Below, piece by piece: positions 15,589 to 25,135 of a stretch of 47,813 bases of DNA. Position 1 is the stretch's first letter. Each line of letters begins with the position of its first letter. Source of the stretch: an uncultured Anaerobiospirillum sp. (GTDB lineage: Bacteria; Pseudomonadota; Gammaproteobacteria; Enterobacterales; Succinivibrionaceae); the NCBI GenBank assembly GCA_944390115.1, contig CALXOW010000020.1, positions 1 to 47,813 of the forward strand, read 5' to 3'. The notes beneath the pieces were generated by a model that worked only from the letters and a program-made list of their open reading frames with translations, did not search any database and had not been told where the DNA came from. Position numbers and translations under genes: made by a program.

Positions 15589-17535
15589 TTAAATCGGGGC
15601 CGTGGCCTCCTTTAAGTAGGCCTGTTCCGCCTCACTTAAGTCCGCAGCGTTTTCAATGATGCTGTGTACGTTTTGGTGGTAGTCGTTGAGCCAAGTGCGC
15701 TCAGCTACAGTCAGCATCTCGCGGATGATGAGGCGCACGTCAAAAGGCACTAAGGTCAACGGCTCAAAGCACAGCATATTTTGGCAGCCTGGCTGAGTGC
15801 ATGGGCAGACCTTGTAGAGGTTCTCAAGGCGGATGCCGTACTCCCCATCCTCGTAATAGCCCGGCTCAATCGAGGTGACCATGCCGACATCTAACGCTAC
15901 CGTGCTGGAGCGTACCGAGATGTTTTGCGGGCCTTCGTGGACTGCCAGGACATGGCCCACACCGTGGCCCGTGCCATGCTCATAGTCGCAGCCATGCTCC
16001 CACATTGGACGACGAGCGATGGCATCAAGCTGCATACCGGAGGTGCCACGCGGGAAGATGGTGGAGGCCAACGCAATGTGCGACTTGAGCACTAAGGTGT
16101 ACATGAGCTGCATTTGCTCAGTGACATTAGGGCCAACCAAGACGGTGCGCGTGATATCGGTGGTGCCTTCGTTAAAGTGAGCGCCCGTGTCGATTAAGTA
16201 GAGCGGATCGGCGCCAAACTTACGTGGGGTCGCCACTTCAGCGTGGTTGTAATGGCACATCGCGGCATTCGGGCCTAAGGCCGAAATGGTGGCAAAGGAT
16301 GGCTGTAAGTACTCGCCTTGCTCCTTGCGCAGCTCTTCGACCTTGTCCGCGAGCACCGCTTCATCAAGCTCAGCGACACGCTCTTGATAGGCAGCAAGAC
16401 CCGCCTCTGGGCCATTGTCATCAATTTCGATAATCTCAGGCTGGGCGATGTTTTCAAGCCAGGCCAAGAAACGGCATAAGGCGACGCCATCTTTTAAGTG
16501 GGCCTTGTGTTCGCCCGCCAGCTCCGTGGCGTTCTTGCAGGCCTTAGGCAGCTCGCATAAGCCCAGGCCCGTCTCAACCTGAGCGCCCTTTTCGTAGAGG
16601 GTGTTGAGGATATGGGCGTTGGTGGTGCGGGGGTCAACGTAGATGCTGCACTGCGAGGAGGCGAGGCGATCTAAGACGTCATCAAAGCCTGATTCTGGGA
16701 AGATATCGACGTGGCCGATGTGATCTTCCAAATTGGCCTGTACCTCGTCGCTTAAGTGGTCAAAGTTGATGTACCACTCTAAGGCCTCATTGGCATAAGC
16801 GACCAAACGGCTGTTGATAATAGGCAGATATTGGCGATCGCGCCCGCGAATATTTAAGAGCCAGCACACCGTCTCAGGCGAGCTGATGATAGTGGCATCT
16901 AAGGACTTGTCGCGCAGGGTTTGAGCTAAATTCTTGCGCTTTTGCAGGCTCGGGCAGCCGTTAAACTCGTCAGGGAAAATTTCCACCGGCGAGCACACTG
17001 GGGCCGGACGCTCTTCCCAGACTAAATCAAAGAGGTTTTGCTCTAACGGCACAATCTCGATGCCCGCCAGCTCCAGCTCTTTTTTGAGTTCTTGGAAGTA
17101 GCGATAGCTGACACAGCGTAAATCAAGACCAACCCGACTCTTCTTGGGCAGCAGGGTGCGCAGATAGTCACTAGGGGTGACCTCGGCTAGGTTAAAGCAG
17201 TCAAAGACATCTTCGTTGACTTGCTCCTTAACCTGGACCTTATAGCGGCCATCGACAAAGACCGCTTGCTCATGGGCAAGCTCGAGCATAGCCCGGTCTT
17301 TGCGATTTGCCACCTCTAAAGGTAAAGCCTCCGCACGGCCGACACTGACGCAGACAAAGCCCGCCGAGCCCGTGAAATGGGTCAAGGTGGCAATGCGCTC
17401 GCAGTCAGCGGTGACCTCGCCTGACAGATATTCATCGTCATGCGGCAGCAGCAGCGCATCAAGCTCGTGGCTTAGAAGCTGCTCCTTTAAGGCTGCTAAC
17501 AGATCTAAAGAGTCGTCTTGATTGAGTTCAGTCAT
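15589..17535 (-). CDS. Xaa-Pro aminopeptidase, three-domain M24B type
   Basis: A cytosolic metallopeptidase that removes an N-terminal residue preceding proline. Two creatinase-like N-terminal domains (about residues 10-350) precede the pita-bread catalytic domain. The dinuclear metal ligands are visible: Asp in LIDTGAHFNEGTTDITRT (two Asp), His in GTGHGVGHVLAVHEG, Glu in SIEPGYY and Glu in IRLENL. At 648 residues it matches the long APP1/XPNPEP1-like form rather than the about 440-residue E. coli PepP, so the symbol pepP is not used. The start at ATG 17535 has a short AAGG site. It is transcribed divergently from prlC. Confidence 0.93.
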   Translation of the reverse strand: MTELNQDDSLDLLAALKEQLLSHELDALLLPHDDEYLSGEVTADCERIATLTHFTGSAGFVCVSVGRAEALPLEVANRKDRAMLELAHEQAVFVDGRYKVQVKEQVNEDVFDCFNLAEVTPSDYLRTLLPKKSRVGLDLRCVSYRYFQELKKELELAGIEIVPLEQNLFDLVWEERPAPVCSPVEIFPDEFNGCPSLQKRKNLAQTLRDKSLDATIISSPETVCWLLNIRGRDRQYLPIINSRLVAYANEALEWYINFDHLSDEVQANLEDHIGHVDIFPESGFDDVLDRLASSQCSIYVDPRTTNAHILNTLYEKGAQVETGLGLCELPKACKNATELAGEHKAHLKDGVALCRFLAWLENIAQPEIIEIDDNGPEAGLAAYQERVAELDEAVLADKVEELRKEQGEYLQPSFATISALGPNAAMCHYNHAEVATPRKFGADPLYLIDTGAHFNEGTTDITRTVLVGPNVTEQMQLMYTLVLKSHIALASTIFPRGTSGMQLDAIARRPMWEHGCDYEHGTGHGVGHVLAVHEGPQNISVRSSTVALDVGMVTSIEPGYYEDGEYGIRLENLYKVCPCTQPGCQNMLCFEPLTLVPFDVRLIIREMLTVAERTWLNDYHQNVHSIIENAADLSEAEQAYLKEATAPI

Positions 17536-17996
17536 ACCTTAAGTAATCCTTGGGCCAACCACAGCTGCCGCCTGTGCTCACAATGGGTGGGCTCAGACGG
17601 AGCTTGCGCCTGCCGTCACGAGCTTTAGTCGAAACGGGGCCTGATAAGGCCAATGCGCGTAAGCTCCAGGGACCTGCTGTCCCTGCGCTGGGGTTAGCGT
17701 AAGCCAAGCTACTAATAAGACCATGCTTATAAAGCATAAGTTCCAATGGTCTTAAGTGAGCCTTGATGTACCTAGCCCGCACAGAGCAAGCGCGTCCCAC
17801 TTAGGTTTGACGCGTCCTTATGAGGTTAGGACAAGGGGGCATATTAGCACGAAGTAGTAAAGCATAAGTTAGTGGGCGCATGAGGCTAGGCGCCATGGGC
17901 TTTAGGCGCTGCCCCAAAATAATTCACGGCGCTTTTGAGTGGGATCAGCTACAATCGGGGGCAGTTATCAGGGTCAATGAGTTGTGAGGAGAGGTG
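17536..17996. other. Divergent aminopeptidase-prlC control region
   Basis: About 460 bp separating two divergently transcribed peptidase genes. It holds the dyad at 17716-17754 and a possible prlC -10 (TACAAT, 17950-17955) followed by CGGGG. A minus-strand frame through 17528-17800 overlaps the aminopeptidase start in another frame and shows no motif. Confidence 0.6.
17716..17754. repeat. Dyad in the aminopeptidase-prlC control region
   Basis: A perfect 9-bp stem, TAAGACCAT (17716-17724) with ATGGTCTTA (17746-17754), encloses a second 5-bp stem (CTTAT/ATAAG). It could be an operator shared by both divergent promoters or an mRNA leader hairpin for the aminopeptidase. Confidence 0.5.
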
Positions 17997-20066
17997 ATGG
18001 ACGCACAAGCAAACCCACTGTTACAGATGCAAGGCTTACCGCCTTTTTCGCAAATTAAGCCCGAGCATGTCTTAGCGGCGGTGCAAGAAGCCATTGACTA
18101 CAGCATGAAGGTTATCAAGACTGTGGTCAAAGAGCATGAGAACAATCCAACTTGGGACAATGTGGTCGCACCGATCGAGGAAGCCGACGACAAGCTCTCG
18201 CGTATTTGGCAAGTCGTATCGCATTTAAATGGGGTGGTCAACACCGAAGAGCTGCGTGCTGCGCACGATAGCTGCCTGCCTTTGATGGCCCAGTACTCGA
18301 CCTTTGTCGGCCAATACAAGCCTTTGTGCGACGTCTTAAAGAAGATTGAGCATTCCAATGAGTTCCTGCGCTTAACTGAGGCGCAACGCAAGTCGATTGA
18401 AAACTCGCTGCGTGATTTCCGTTTAAGCGGTATCGACTTACCTGCTGACAAGCAGCAGCGTTACGCTGAGATTGCTGCCGAGCTCTCGCAGCTGCAATCT
18501 GACTTTGCCAACAATGTCTTAGACGCGACCCAAGGCTACACCTTACAGATTGATAGTGAGGATAAGGTCGCAGGACTGCCACCAGCTCAGCTGCGTCAGG
18601 CCAAGAATGAGGCTAAAAAGCGCGGGCTGGAGGGCTTGGTCTTCACCTTAGACATTCCATCCTATCTGCCTTTTATCACCTACGTCGACAATCGCGACTT
18701 ACGCCGTGAGCTCTATATTGCCTATGTCACCCGCGCCTCAGACCAAGGCCCAGATGCTGGTAAGTGGGACAATCAAGGCAAGATCGAGCAGATCATGGCC
18801 CTGCGTCATGAAGAAGCTCAGCTTTTAGGCTTTAACAATTACGCCGAGCTCTCTCTTGCTACCAAGATGGCCTCGACCCCAGCTGAGGTTATGAGCTTCT
18901 TAGAGGACTTAGCTCGTAAGTCCAAGCCACAAGGCCAGCGCGAAATGGCTGAGCTCACCGCATTTGCTCATGCCCAAGGCTTGGAGGGCGAGTTAGCTCC
19001 ATGGGATGTAGCCTACTACTCACAGAAGCTGTGCAAAGAGAAGTACAGTTACGACCCACAAGAGCTGCGCCCATATTTTGGCGTGGAAAAGGTGGTCGCA
19101 GGCCTCTTTACCTGCGCTGAGCGCCTCTACAACGTCTCCTTTAAGCCTCGCTTTGGCGTCGATGTCTGGCATCCTGATGTGCGCTGCTACGACATCTGCG
19201 ATCGCTTTGGCTCACGCATTGGCACCTTCTACCTCGACCTCTATGCTCGTGAGGGCAAGCGTGGTGGCGCCTGGATGGATGAGTGCATGAGCCGTCGCTA
19301 TCGCTCCGATGGTTCGCTCCAGCTGCCAGTGGCGTACTTAGTGTGCAACTTCACCGCGCCGTTAAACGGCAAGGAGAGCAAGCTCACTCACGATGAGGTG
19401 GTCACCTTATTCCATGAGTTTGGCCATGGCTTAAATCAGCTCTTAACCCGTATCGATATTGCCGATGTCTCGGGTATCAACGGCGTACCGTGGGATGCGG
19501 TCGAGTTGCCAAGCCAGTTCAACGAAAACTTCGCCTGGCAAAAGGAAGTTTTAAACTTCTTATCGAGCCACGAAACCACGCACGAGCCGCTGCCTGAGGA
19601 CAAGCTGCACGCCTTGATTGCCGCCAAGAACTTCCAGTCGGCCATGATGATGCTCCGTCAGCTCGAGTTTGCCCTCTTTGACTTCCGCATTCACGCCGAG
19701 TACGACCCACAAAAGGGTGCGCGCATCTACGAGATCTTGCGTGAGGTCAAGGACTTAGTAGCGGTCACGCCGCAGTACGAAAATGGGCGCTTCCCAGATA
19801 GCTTCACCCACATCTTTGCCGGTGGTTACGCCGCAGGCTATTACAGCTACAAGTGGGCAGAGGTTTTAGCCGCCGACGCCTTTGGGCGCTTTGAGGAAGA
19901 AGGCCTGTTTAACGAAAAGGCCGGTGCCGACTTCCGTGACTACATCTTAGCCCGTGGCGGTGCCTGCGACCCGATGAAGGCCTTTATCGCCTTCCGTGGG
20001 CGTAAGCCTGAGGTTGATGCCCTGCTCCACCAAAGCGGCATCTCGCTCGAGCCTCAAGAGGCCTAG
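17997..20066 (+). CDS. prlC: Oligopeptidase A (M3 metallopeptidase)
   Basis: A soluble zinc peptidase that degrades short peptides, including cleaved signal peptides. The zinc motif is FHEFGHGLNQL (HExxH) at about residues 475-485, with the downstream Glu-containing helix ELPSQFNENFAWQ. The M3A fold continues to the C-terminus (FAGGYAAGYYSYKWAEVLAADAF). Length is 689 residues against 680 in E. coli. ATG 17997 is preferred over the GTG one codon earlier because AGGAG is well placed upstream. In E. coli prlC precedes rsmJ; here rsmJ is separate, at 36.5 kb. Confidence 0.97.
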   Translation: MDAQANPLLQMQGLPPFSQIKPEHVLAAVQEAIDYSMKVIKTVVKEHENNPTWDNVVAPIEEADDKLSRIWQVVSHLNGVVNTEELRAAHDSCLPLMAQYSTFVGQYKPLCDVLKKIEHSNEFLRLTEAQRKSIENSLRDFRLSGIDLPADKQQRYAEIAAELSQLQSDFANNVLDATQGYTLQIDSEDKVAGLPPAQLRQAKNEAKKRGLEGLVFTLDIPSYLPFITYVDNRDLRRELYIAYVTRASDQGPDAGKWDNQGKIEQIMALRHEEAQLLGFNNYAELSLATKMASTPAEVMSFLEDLARKSKPQGQREMAELTAFAHAQGLEGELAPWDVAYYSQKLCKEKYSYDPQELRPYFGVEKVVAGLFTCAERLYNVSFKPRFGVDVWHPDVRCYDICDRFGSRIGTFYLDLYAREGKRGGAWMDECMSRRYRSDGSLQLPVAYLVCNFTAPLNGKESKLTHDEVVTLFHEFGHGLNQLLTRIDIADVSGINGVPWDAVELPSQFNENFAWQKEVLNFLSSHETTHEPLPEDKLHALIAAKNFQSAMMMLRQLEFALFDFRIHAEYDPQKGARIYEILREVKDLVAVTPQYENGRFPDSFTHIFAGGYAAGYYSYKWAEVLAADAFGRFEEEGLFNEKAGADFRDYILARGGACDPMKAFIAFRGRKPEVDALLHQSGISLEPQEA

Positions 20067-20093
20067 TTTCTAGTCCCCTCCCATAAAGAAAAG

Positions 20094-20128
20094 AGGCTCT
20101 CGCCATCTGGCGGGAGCCCTTTTTCTTT
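20094..20128 (+). terminator. Terminator of prlC, probably bidirectional with menA
   Basis: A 10-bp stem (GGCTCTCGCC with GGCGGGAGCC, one G-U pair) is followed by CTTTTTCTTT on the plus strand. The minus strand also has a T-rich tail (TCTTTTCTTT). It lies between the stops of prlC and the convergent menA. Confidence 0.88.
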
Positions 20129-20219
20129 AGGTGTTGGTCTGCCTCCTTGCAGGCTGCCTTCTTGAAGACAGCGTTTGCCGCCTTTCGGGCAGCGGCTGCC
20201 GTCTTCGGGGCGGGCGCTT

Positions 20220-21158
20220 TTAGGAATAAACCCAGAAATCGACGGTGAGGACGATGAGCCAAGCAAAGTGGTGGATGGCACAGCCGATCAAGGTGTACTT
20301 GAGCTCTGGGGCGACTAAGGCGCCGTTGTGCACATTCTTAATCGAGCGCAGGGTCGAGGACGCGAGAGGCACAAGCGAGAGCGCTAAGATGCTGATTTCC
20401 CAGCCCTTGTGGTTTAAAAAGCAGGCCAAAAAGGAACAGGCGGCTACGAGAGTAAAGAGCAAGCCGTGGTAGGCGGCAGCCCACTTATAGCCCAGGCGCA
20501 CGGCTAGGGTGCGCTTGTTGACGGCCTTATCCTCGGCCATATCGCGCATATTGGCGGTGTGCAGCACCATCATGGACGCAGCACCGACGCTTACTGCCAG
20601 TAAATAGGTGTCAGGATAGATCTCAAAGCCACTGCCTGAGGCATTGGCAATCATGATCTGCGGGCCAATGACCGCCAGGGCACCAAAGAATAAGAAGACG
20701 GAGATGTCACCTAAGCCCCGGTAGCCATAGGCGATGCCCAGGGTGTAGAGGATCGCCGCTAAAATGGCTAAGACGCCTAAGAATAAGAACCAGGCTAAGA
20801 CGTGGGGTTCGGAGTTTAAGGTCATATAGACCGCGCCAAAGCCCGTGAGCGAAAGCATAATGGTGACAATGGCCATAAAGCGGCGCAGCCCATCCAGGCT
20901 GATTGCTCCGGTCATGACCGCACGAATCGGGCCTAAGCGATTGGCGCCGTCGGCGCCCTTGTAGGCATCGCCGTAATCGTTGGAGAGATTGGATAAGATC
21001 TGCAGTAGCATGCCCGTGATGACGATCAAAAAGGCGGCTGCAATGTTGTAGGCGTTGACCGCGCCGTAGTAAAAGCCTAAGCCACAGCCCACGGCACAAT
21101 TCGTGGCGCCCAAGAGCAAGGTCTGAGGCCGAGCTTCCTTAACCCAATCTTTAAGCAT
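20220..21158 (-). CDS. menA: 1,4-dihydroxy-2-naphthoate polyprenyltransferase (MenA)
   Basis: An inner-membrane UbiA-superfamily prenyltransferase that attaches the polyprenyl tail to DHNA to form demethylmenaquinone. The first Asp-rich motif is NLSNDYGDAYKGAD, near residues 58-71, and the second region holds NMRDMAEDKAVNKRTLAVRLG, near residues 203-223. About eight or nine hydrophobic helices are visible. Length (312) matches the family. Its presence indicates menaquinone use in respiration, as expected for anaerobic or facultative growth. Convergent with prlC and divergent from rnb. Confidence 0.95.
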   Translation of the reverse strand: MLKDWVKEARPQTLLLGATNCAVGCGLGFYYGAVNAYNIAAAFLIVITGMLLQILSNLSNDYGDAYKGADGANRLGPIRAVMTGAISLDGLRRFMAIVTIMLSLTGFGAVYMTLNSEPHVLAWFLFLGVLAILAAILYTLGIAYGYRGLGDISVFLFFGALAVIGPQIMIANASGSGFEIYPDTYLLAVSVGAASMMVLHTANMRDMAEDKAVNKRTLAVRLGYKWAAAYHGLLFTLVAACSFLACFLNHKGWEISILALSLVPLASSTLRSIKNVHNGALVAPELKYTLIGCAIHHFAWLIVLTVDFWVYS

Positions 21159-21329
21159 AGTGAGATCCCATTAACCGCGCCCCGCCATCACCTGGCGGTG
21201 GTAAGTCACCACCAACGGCGGCAAGGCAAAACCACCAGGCGGGGCAAGCCTCCACTGATGGCGGCAAGTCAAAATGCCTTATTTTACCGCGTCCTAACCT
21301 TTCGTGCTATGGTGCAATCAGGTTCACTT

Positions 21330-21360
21330 TTGGTTTTGGCGCCTCATTAGCCTGTATAAT
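21330..21360 (+). promoter_or_regulatory. Candidate promoter of rnb
   Basis: A consensus -10 (TATAAT, 21355-21360) lies 62 bp before the rnb start, with a weak -35 (TTGGTT, 21330-21335; 19-bp spacer). A GC-rich discriminator (CGGGGCC) follows. The candidate prlC -10 (TACAAT, CGGGGGC) has a similar discriminator. Confidence 0.5.
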
Positions 21361-21422
21361 CGGGGCCGAATGTTAGACCTGATAGCGGTAGCGTACCTGC
21401 CGATTCTAGGAGTTAATTGCAG

Positions 21423-23471
21423 ATGTTGTTTGATGATCCTGCCTTACAAGCCCTCAAGCATGAGTTTGATGCACAAAAGGTTAAAAAGGAAGGTATTGTA
21501 AGGGGGACGGAGCGCGGCTTTGGTTTCTTGGAAGTCCAAGGAGAAAAAGGGGAAAAGGAGAGCTTTTTCATTCCTCCTCAGGCGATGAAGTCGGTGATTA
21601 ACGGCGATTTAGTCGTAGCTGTTATTACCGAAGACAAGGAAAAAGGTAAGAGCCAAGCAACTCCTGAGAGCTTAAAGGAGTCGGCCTTAAATGAGCCGTT
21701 TGTAGCGCGCATCAGCTTTATCAACAATAAGATGCACGTGACTCCGGACAATCCGACGATCAAGCAAAGCTTCCCAGCCAACGATCAGCGCCGCGTTAAG
21801 AACGGCAAGTTAAACGAGGGCGACTGGGTCTTATGTACCCTCACCAAGCACGCGTTATCCGATGGCTCGTTTAGAGCTGCGATCAATGAGGAGATTATCG
21901 CAAGCGGCGATCCAACCACCCCATGGACGGTGAGCCTGCGTGCCTTAAATCTGCCCACCGAGTGCCCAGAGTCCAAGGAGCAATATCCTTTCTTAGAGGA
22001 TGAGCTGCCTCGTTCTGATTTAACCCATCTTCCTTTTGTCACGATCGACAGTGAGAAAACCGAAGATATGGACGACGCGCTCTACGTCGAGAAAACCGAC
22101 GATGGCTTTAAACTCTACGTGGCTATTGCCGATCCTACCGGCTACATTGACGAGAACTCCGACTTAGATGCTGAGGCCGCTAAGCGTGCCTTCTCGATCT
22201 ACTTGCCAGGCCGCAATATCCCAATGCTGCCACGTGAGCTCTCGGACAATCTGTGCTCGCTGCGCGAAAATGAGTTACGTCCAGTCTTAGTCGGTACCGT
22301 TCATATCTTAAACGACGGCACGATCGACACTGAGGCCACTCACTTTGAGCTGGCGGTGATCAAGTCGCAAGGCAAGCTGATCTACAACTACGTCTCTGAT
22401 TACTTAGAGAACGGTGACACCACCAACTTCAATCCATCCGAGCAGGTCAAGGAAGTCTTACAGCACTTAGTTGAGCTCACAAAGGTGCGCGATCACTACC
22501 GCACCACGGTCTTAGCCGCCTTTAGAACCCGTCCTGATTACGAGTTCGTCTTAACTGAGGAAGGGGCGTTAGACCACATCGAGGTCAACTATCGCCGTAT
22601 CGCTAACCAGATCGTCGAAGAGTGCATGATTGCCGCGAATATCGCCTGCGGTGACTTCTTAGCTAAGAACCTCAACACCGGTATCTTCAACAGTCACTCA
22701 GGCTTTGTGGTCGAGGAGCTCGAGGATGTGGTTGAGCTGTTAAAGGAAAATGGCTATCAAACCAGCGCCGAGGAGCTGGAGACGATCCCTGGCTTCTGCG
22801 CCGCCCGTCGCTATGCCAACAGCTTAGAGAGCACCTATCTTGATAACATGCTGCGCAAGTACCAAGAGTTCTCGCAGATGACGATCAGCCCACAACCGCA
22901 CTACGCCTTAGGTGTGGAGACTTACGCTACTTGGACCTCGCCAATTCGTAAGTACGGCGACATGATCAACCACCGTCTGGTTAAGTCGGTCATTTGCACC
23001 CAAGAGCATCCGCGCATGCCAGATGAGACCTTGCTCTCTGAGATGAACTTGGCTCGTCGCACCAACCGCATGGCCGAGCGCTCGGTCCGTGATTGGCTCT
23101 ATGCTGATTACTTATTCCCAGAGATCGAGAAGAAGACGGTCTTCACCGCCGAGCTCTTTGACGTGGTCCGTGGCGGTATTCGCGTCTGCTTGCAAGAGAA
23201 CGGTGCCTTTATCTTCGTGCCGATGTCGCTCTTTAGCGCTCAGCGTGACGATTTAGAGTTTGACAACAGCAAGGGCCGCATCTTCTACAAGGGTGATGTG
23301 GTTTACTCCTTAGGCGATACCATGAAGGTACGCATTGTCGACATCAACAAGGAGACCCGCTCGATTGTGGGTGCCCCAGTGGAGCTGCCGCTTGATCTGC
23401 CATTGGTCAACGTCGAGGAGATGTTAGATAAGCGCGCCAAAAACCAGCGCCGCCCTAACAACAACCGCTAA
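21423..23471 (+). CDS. rnb: Exoribonuclease II
   Basis: A 3'-to-5' processive exoribonuclease in mRNA decay. The N-terminal cold-shock domains match E. coli RNase II (GTERGFGFLEVQGEK near residue 28). The RNB catalytic domain has the metal-binding signature TIDSEKTEDMDDALYV, with the clustered Asp residues intact, and ATWTSPIRKYGDMINHRLV; an S1 domain closes the protein. Length is 682 residues against 644 in E. coli. ATG 21423 is chosen: AGGAG lies ten bases upstream, whereas the TTG at 21417 is only four bases from it, and MLFDDPALQ aligns with the E. coli N-terminus. Confidence 0.95.
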   Translation: MLFDDPALQALKHEFDAQKVKKEGIVRGTERGFGFLEVQGEKGEKESFFIPPQAMKSVINGDLVVAVITEDKEKGKSQATPESLKESALNEPFVARISFINNKMHVTPDNPTIKQSFPANDQRRVKNGKLNEGDWVLCTLTKHALSDGSFRAAINEEIIASGDPTTPWTVSLRALNLPTECPESKEQYPFLEDELPRSDLTHLPFVTIDSEKTEDMDDALYVEKTDDGFKLYVAIADPTGYIDENSDLDAEAAKRAFSIYLPGRNIPMLPRELSDNLCSLRENELRPVLVGTVHILNDGTIDTEATHFELAVIKSQGKLIYNYVSDYLENGDTTNFNPSEQVKEVLQHLVELTKVRDHYRTTVLAAFRTRPDYEFVLTEEGALDHIEVNYRRIANQIVEECMIAANIACGDFLAKNLNTGIFNSHSGFVVEELEDVVELLKENGYQTSAEELETIPGFCAARRYANSLESTYLDNMLRKYQEFSQMTISPQPHYALGVETYATWTSPIRKYGDMINHRLVKSVICTQEHPRMPDETLLSEMNLARRTNRMAERSVRDWLYADYLFPEIEKKTVFTAELFDVVRGGIRVCLQENGAFIFVPMSLFSAQRDDLEFDNSKGRIFYKGDVVYSLGDTMKVRIVDINKETRSIVGAPVELPLDLPLVNVEEMLDKRAKNQRRPNNNR

Positions 23472-23501
23472 CTCAAGAACAAAGCGGCTCTCATCTTTAT
23501 T

Positions 23502-23530
23502 GCAAGCCCTGGCCCCGTGCCGGGGCTTGC
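23502..23530. terminator. GC-rich stem-loop between rnb and trkH
   Basis: An 8-bp stem (GCAAGCCC with GGGCTTGC) encloses a second CCCC/GGGG pairing. Next to it are the palindrome TTGGGGCGCCCCAA and two direct copies of CTGGGCGCGCAGC (23591 and 23610). There is no U-tract, but it lies between convergent genes and probably limits read-through. Confidence 0.4.
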
Positions 23531-23665
23531 GCGTTTGGGGCGCCCCAAGCCCCGCGCTGTACCGCGCCTCCTTTGCGCGCCGCGCGCGCACTGGGCGCGC
23601 AGCAGTCTGCTGGGCGCGCAGCGTATAGCGCTTTGCGCTGGCGCGTAGCGGGCACTGTGCGGGCT

Positions 23666-25123
23666 CTAGGTGCGCCAGAAGAAGCGGGTCATGAGCAGCA
23701 GCACCGGAATGATCTCAAGACGGCCTAAGAGCATGTCAAAGGCAAAGATAAGCTGAATGCCCCAGTGCAGGCCCGCGAAGTTAGCGCTTGGGTTGAGCTC
23801 AGGACCAATGGCCGGGCCAACATTTGATAGACAGGTTACGGTCGCCGAAATCGCATCGATGATGTTGAGGCCGCCCATGGTGCAGATAAGGCTGGAGACA
23901 ATCACCACGATAATGTAGGCCGCAAAGTAGGTGATGATGCTGTGCATGGTGGCGGCATCAACCACGTGGCGATTGAAGTAAGGCTCAATCACGCGGTGCG
24001 GGTGCAAGCTTTTAATGAGCTGGGTCTTAAAGAGCGAGGCGGCGACCTGCAATCTAAAGAATTTCATGCCACCGGAGGTCGAGCCCGAGCAGCCGCCTAA
24101 AGGCAAGATGAAGAAGAAGATTAAGGTGGCGACCGGATTCCACTGGGTAAAGTCCTCGAGGGCAAAGCCACTGGTCGATAAAATCGAGGTGATGTTGAAG
24201 ATGGACACGCGCCAGGCGTGCTCTAAATCGTAGCCGTTGTAGAACATCAAGGTGGCGGTGATGACGGCGGACGCGAGCAGGGTAAAGATGAAGTAGCCGC
24301 GCATCTGCTGGTCAATCCAGGCCTTGTGGATATTACCGGCGATACCGGCTACCACCACGGCAAAAGGACAGCTGCAGATGAACATGAAAAAGGCGGCACT
24401 GTAGTGCACAAAGGGCGAAAAGCCGTTCATTGAGGCGTCAAGCGGCATCATGCCGCCGGTGGCTACCGTGCACATCGAGGCGTTGATCGCCATGAAAAAG
24501 TCCATGCCGCCGATGATATAGGCCGCCGTGCACAGGATAAAGACCGCAATGTAATAGCCTAAGATCGCCATCGACATAGTCTTGAGGTGCGGGGTGAACT
24601 TATTGCGGTCCTCAAAGGAAGTCGACTCGGTTCTAAAGATGTTCATGCCGCCGGTGGCTGCCTGAGGCAGCACCGCCACCGCGATCACCACGAAGCCGAT
24701 GCCTCCTAACATCTGCAAGATCGAGCGCCACAGTAGCATAGCCGCAGGCTTGGTCTCCAGCTGGGAAATCGTGGTGGCACCCGTGGTCGATAGGGCCGAG
24801 GCGGACTCAAAGACAGCATTGGCGTAATTGAGCTCGGGCAGCATGGTGTTAATCGGGATAGCCGCCAGCAGCGCCACCATCACCCACAGCGAGGTGGTAA
24901 ATAAAAAGAGCTCGCGAATGCTCAGGCTTTCCTTGGTGCGCTTGGTGCCCACATAGCTTAAGAATTGGCTTAAGACCAAGGTTGCTAAGATCATCACGCC
25001 GAAGCTTAAGGCGCCTGAAGTGTCGTTAACCAAGGCGTAGCAAAAAGGAATCATGGCCGCTACGGCCAGGGCTAGCAGCGACGGTCCTAGCATCTTGGCG
25101 ACCGCATAAATATTGATAAACAC
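23666..25123 (-). CDS. trkH: Potassium uptake channel subunit TrkH
   Basis: The membrane pore of the Trk potassium system, working with the RCK regulator TrkA. There are about ten hydrophobic helices. The four pore loops can be followed: STTGATTISQ, CTVATGGMMPLDAS, STSGFALEDFTQWNP with CSGSTSGGMKFFRLQ, and CLSNVGPAIGPELNP. Each contributes a glycine to the filter. Length is 485 residues (E. coli 483). It starts 12 bp after trkA, so the two are surely co-transcribed. In E. coli trkH lies elsewhere, in the fadBA region. Confidence 0.96.
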   Translation of the reverse strand: MFINIYAVAKMLGPSLLALAVAAMIPFCYALVNDTSGALSFGVMILATLVLSQFLSYVGTKRTKESLSIRELFLFTTSLWVMVALLAAIPINTMLPELNYANAVFESASALSTTGATTISQLETKPAAMLLWRSILQMLGGIGFVVIAVAVLPQAATGGMNIFRTESTSFEDRNKFTPHLKTMSMAILGYYIAVFILCTAAYIIGGMDFFMAINASMCTVATGGMMPLDASMNGFSPFVHYSAAFFMFICSCPFAVVVAGIAGNIHKAWIDQQMRGYFIFTLLASAVITATLMFYNGYDLEHAWRVSIFNITSILSTSGFALEDFTQWNPVATLIFFFILPLGGCSGSTSGGMKFFRLQVAASLFKTQLIKSLHPHRVIEPYFNRHVVDAATMHSIITYFAAYIIVVIVSSLICTMGGLNIIDAISATVTCLSNVGPAIGPELNPSANFAGLHWGIQLIFAFDMLLGRLEIIPVLLLMTRFFWRT

Positions 25124-25135
25124 TATGGCCCCCTG

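Noticed and set aside
17528-17800. 90-residue minus-strand frame upstream of the aminopeptidase
   Set aside because: Overlaps the aminopeptidase start in another frame, crosses the dyad at 17716-17754, and shows no motif.
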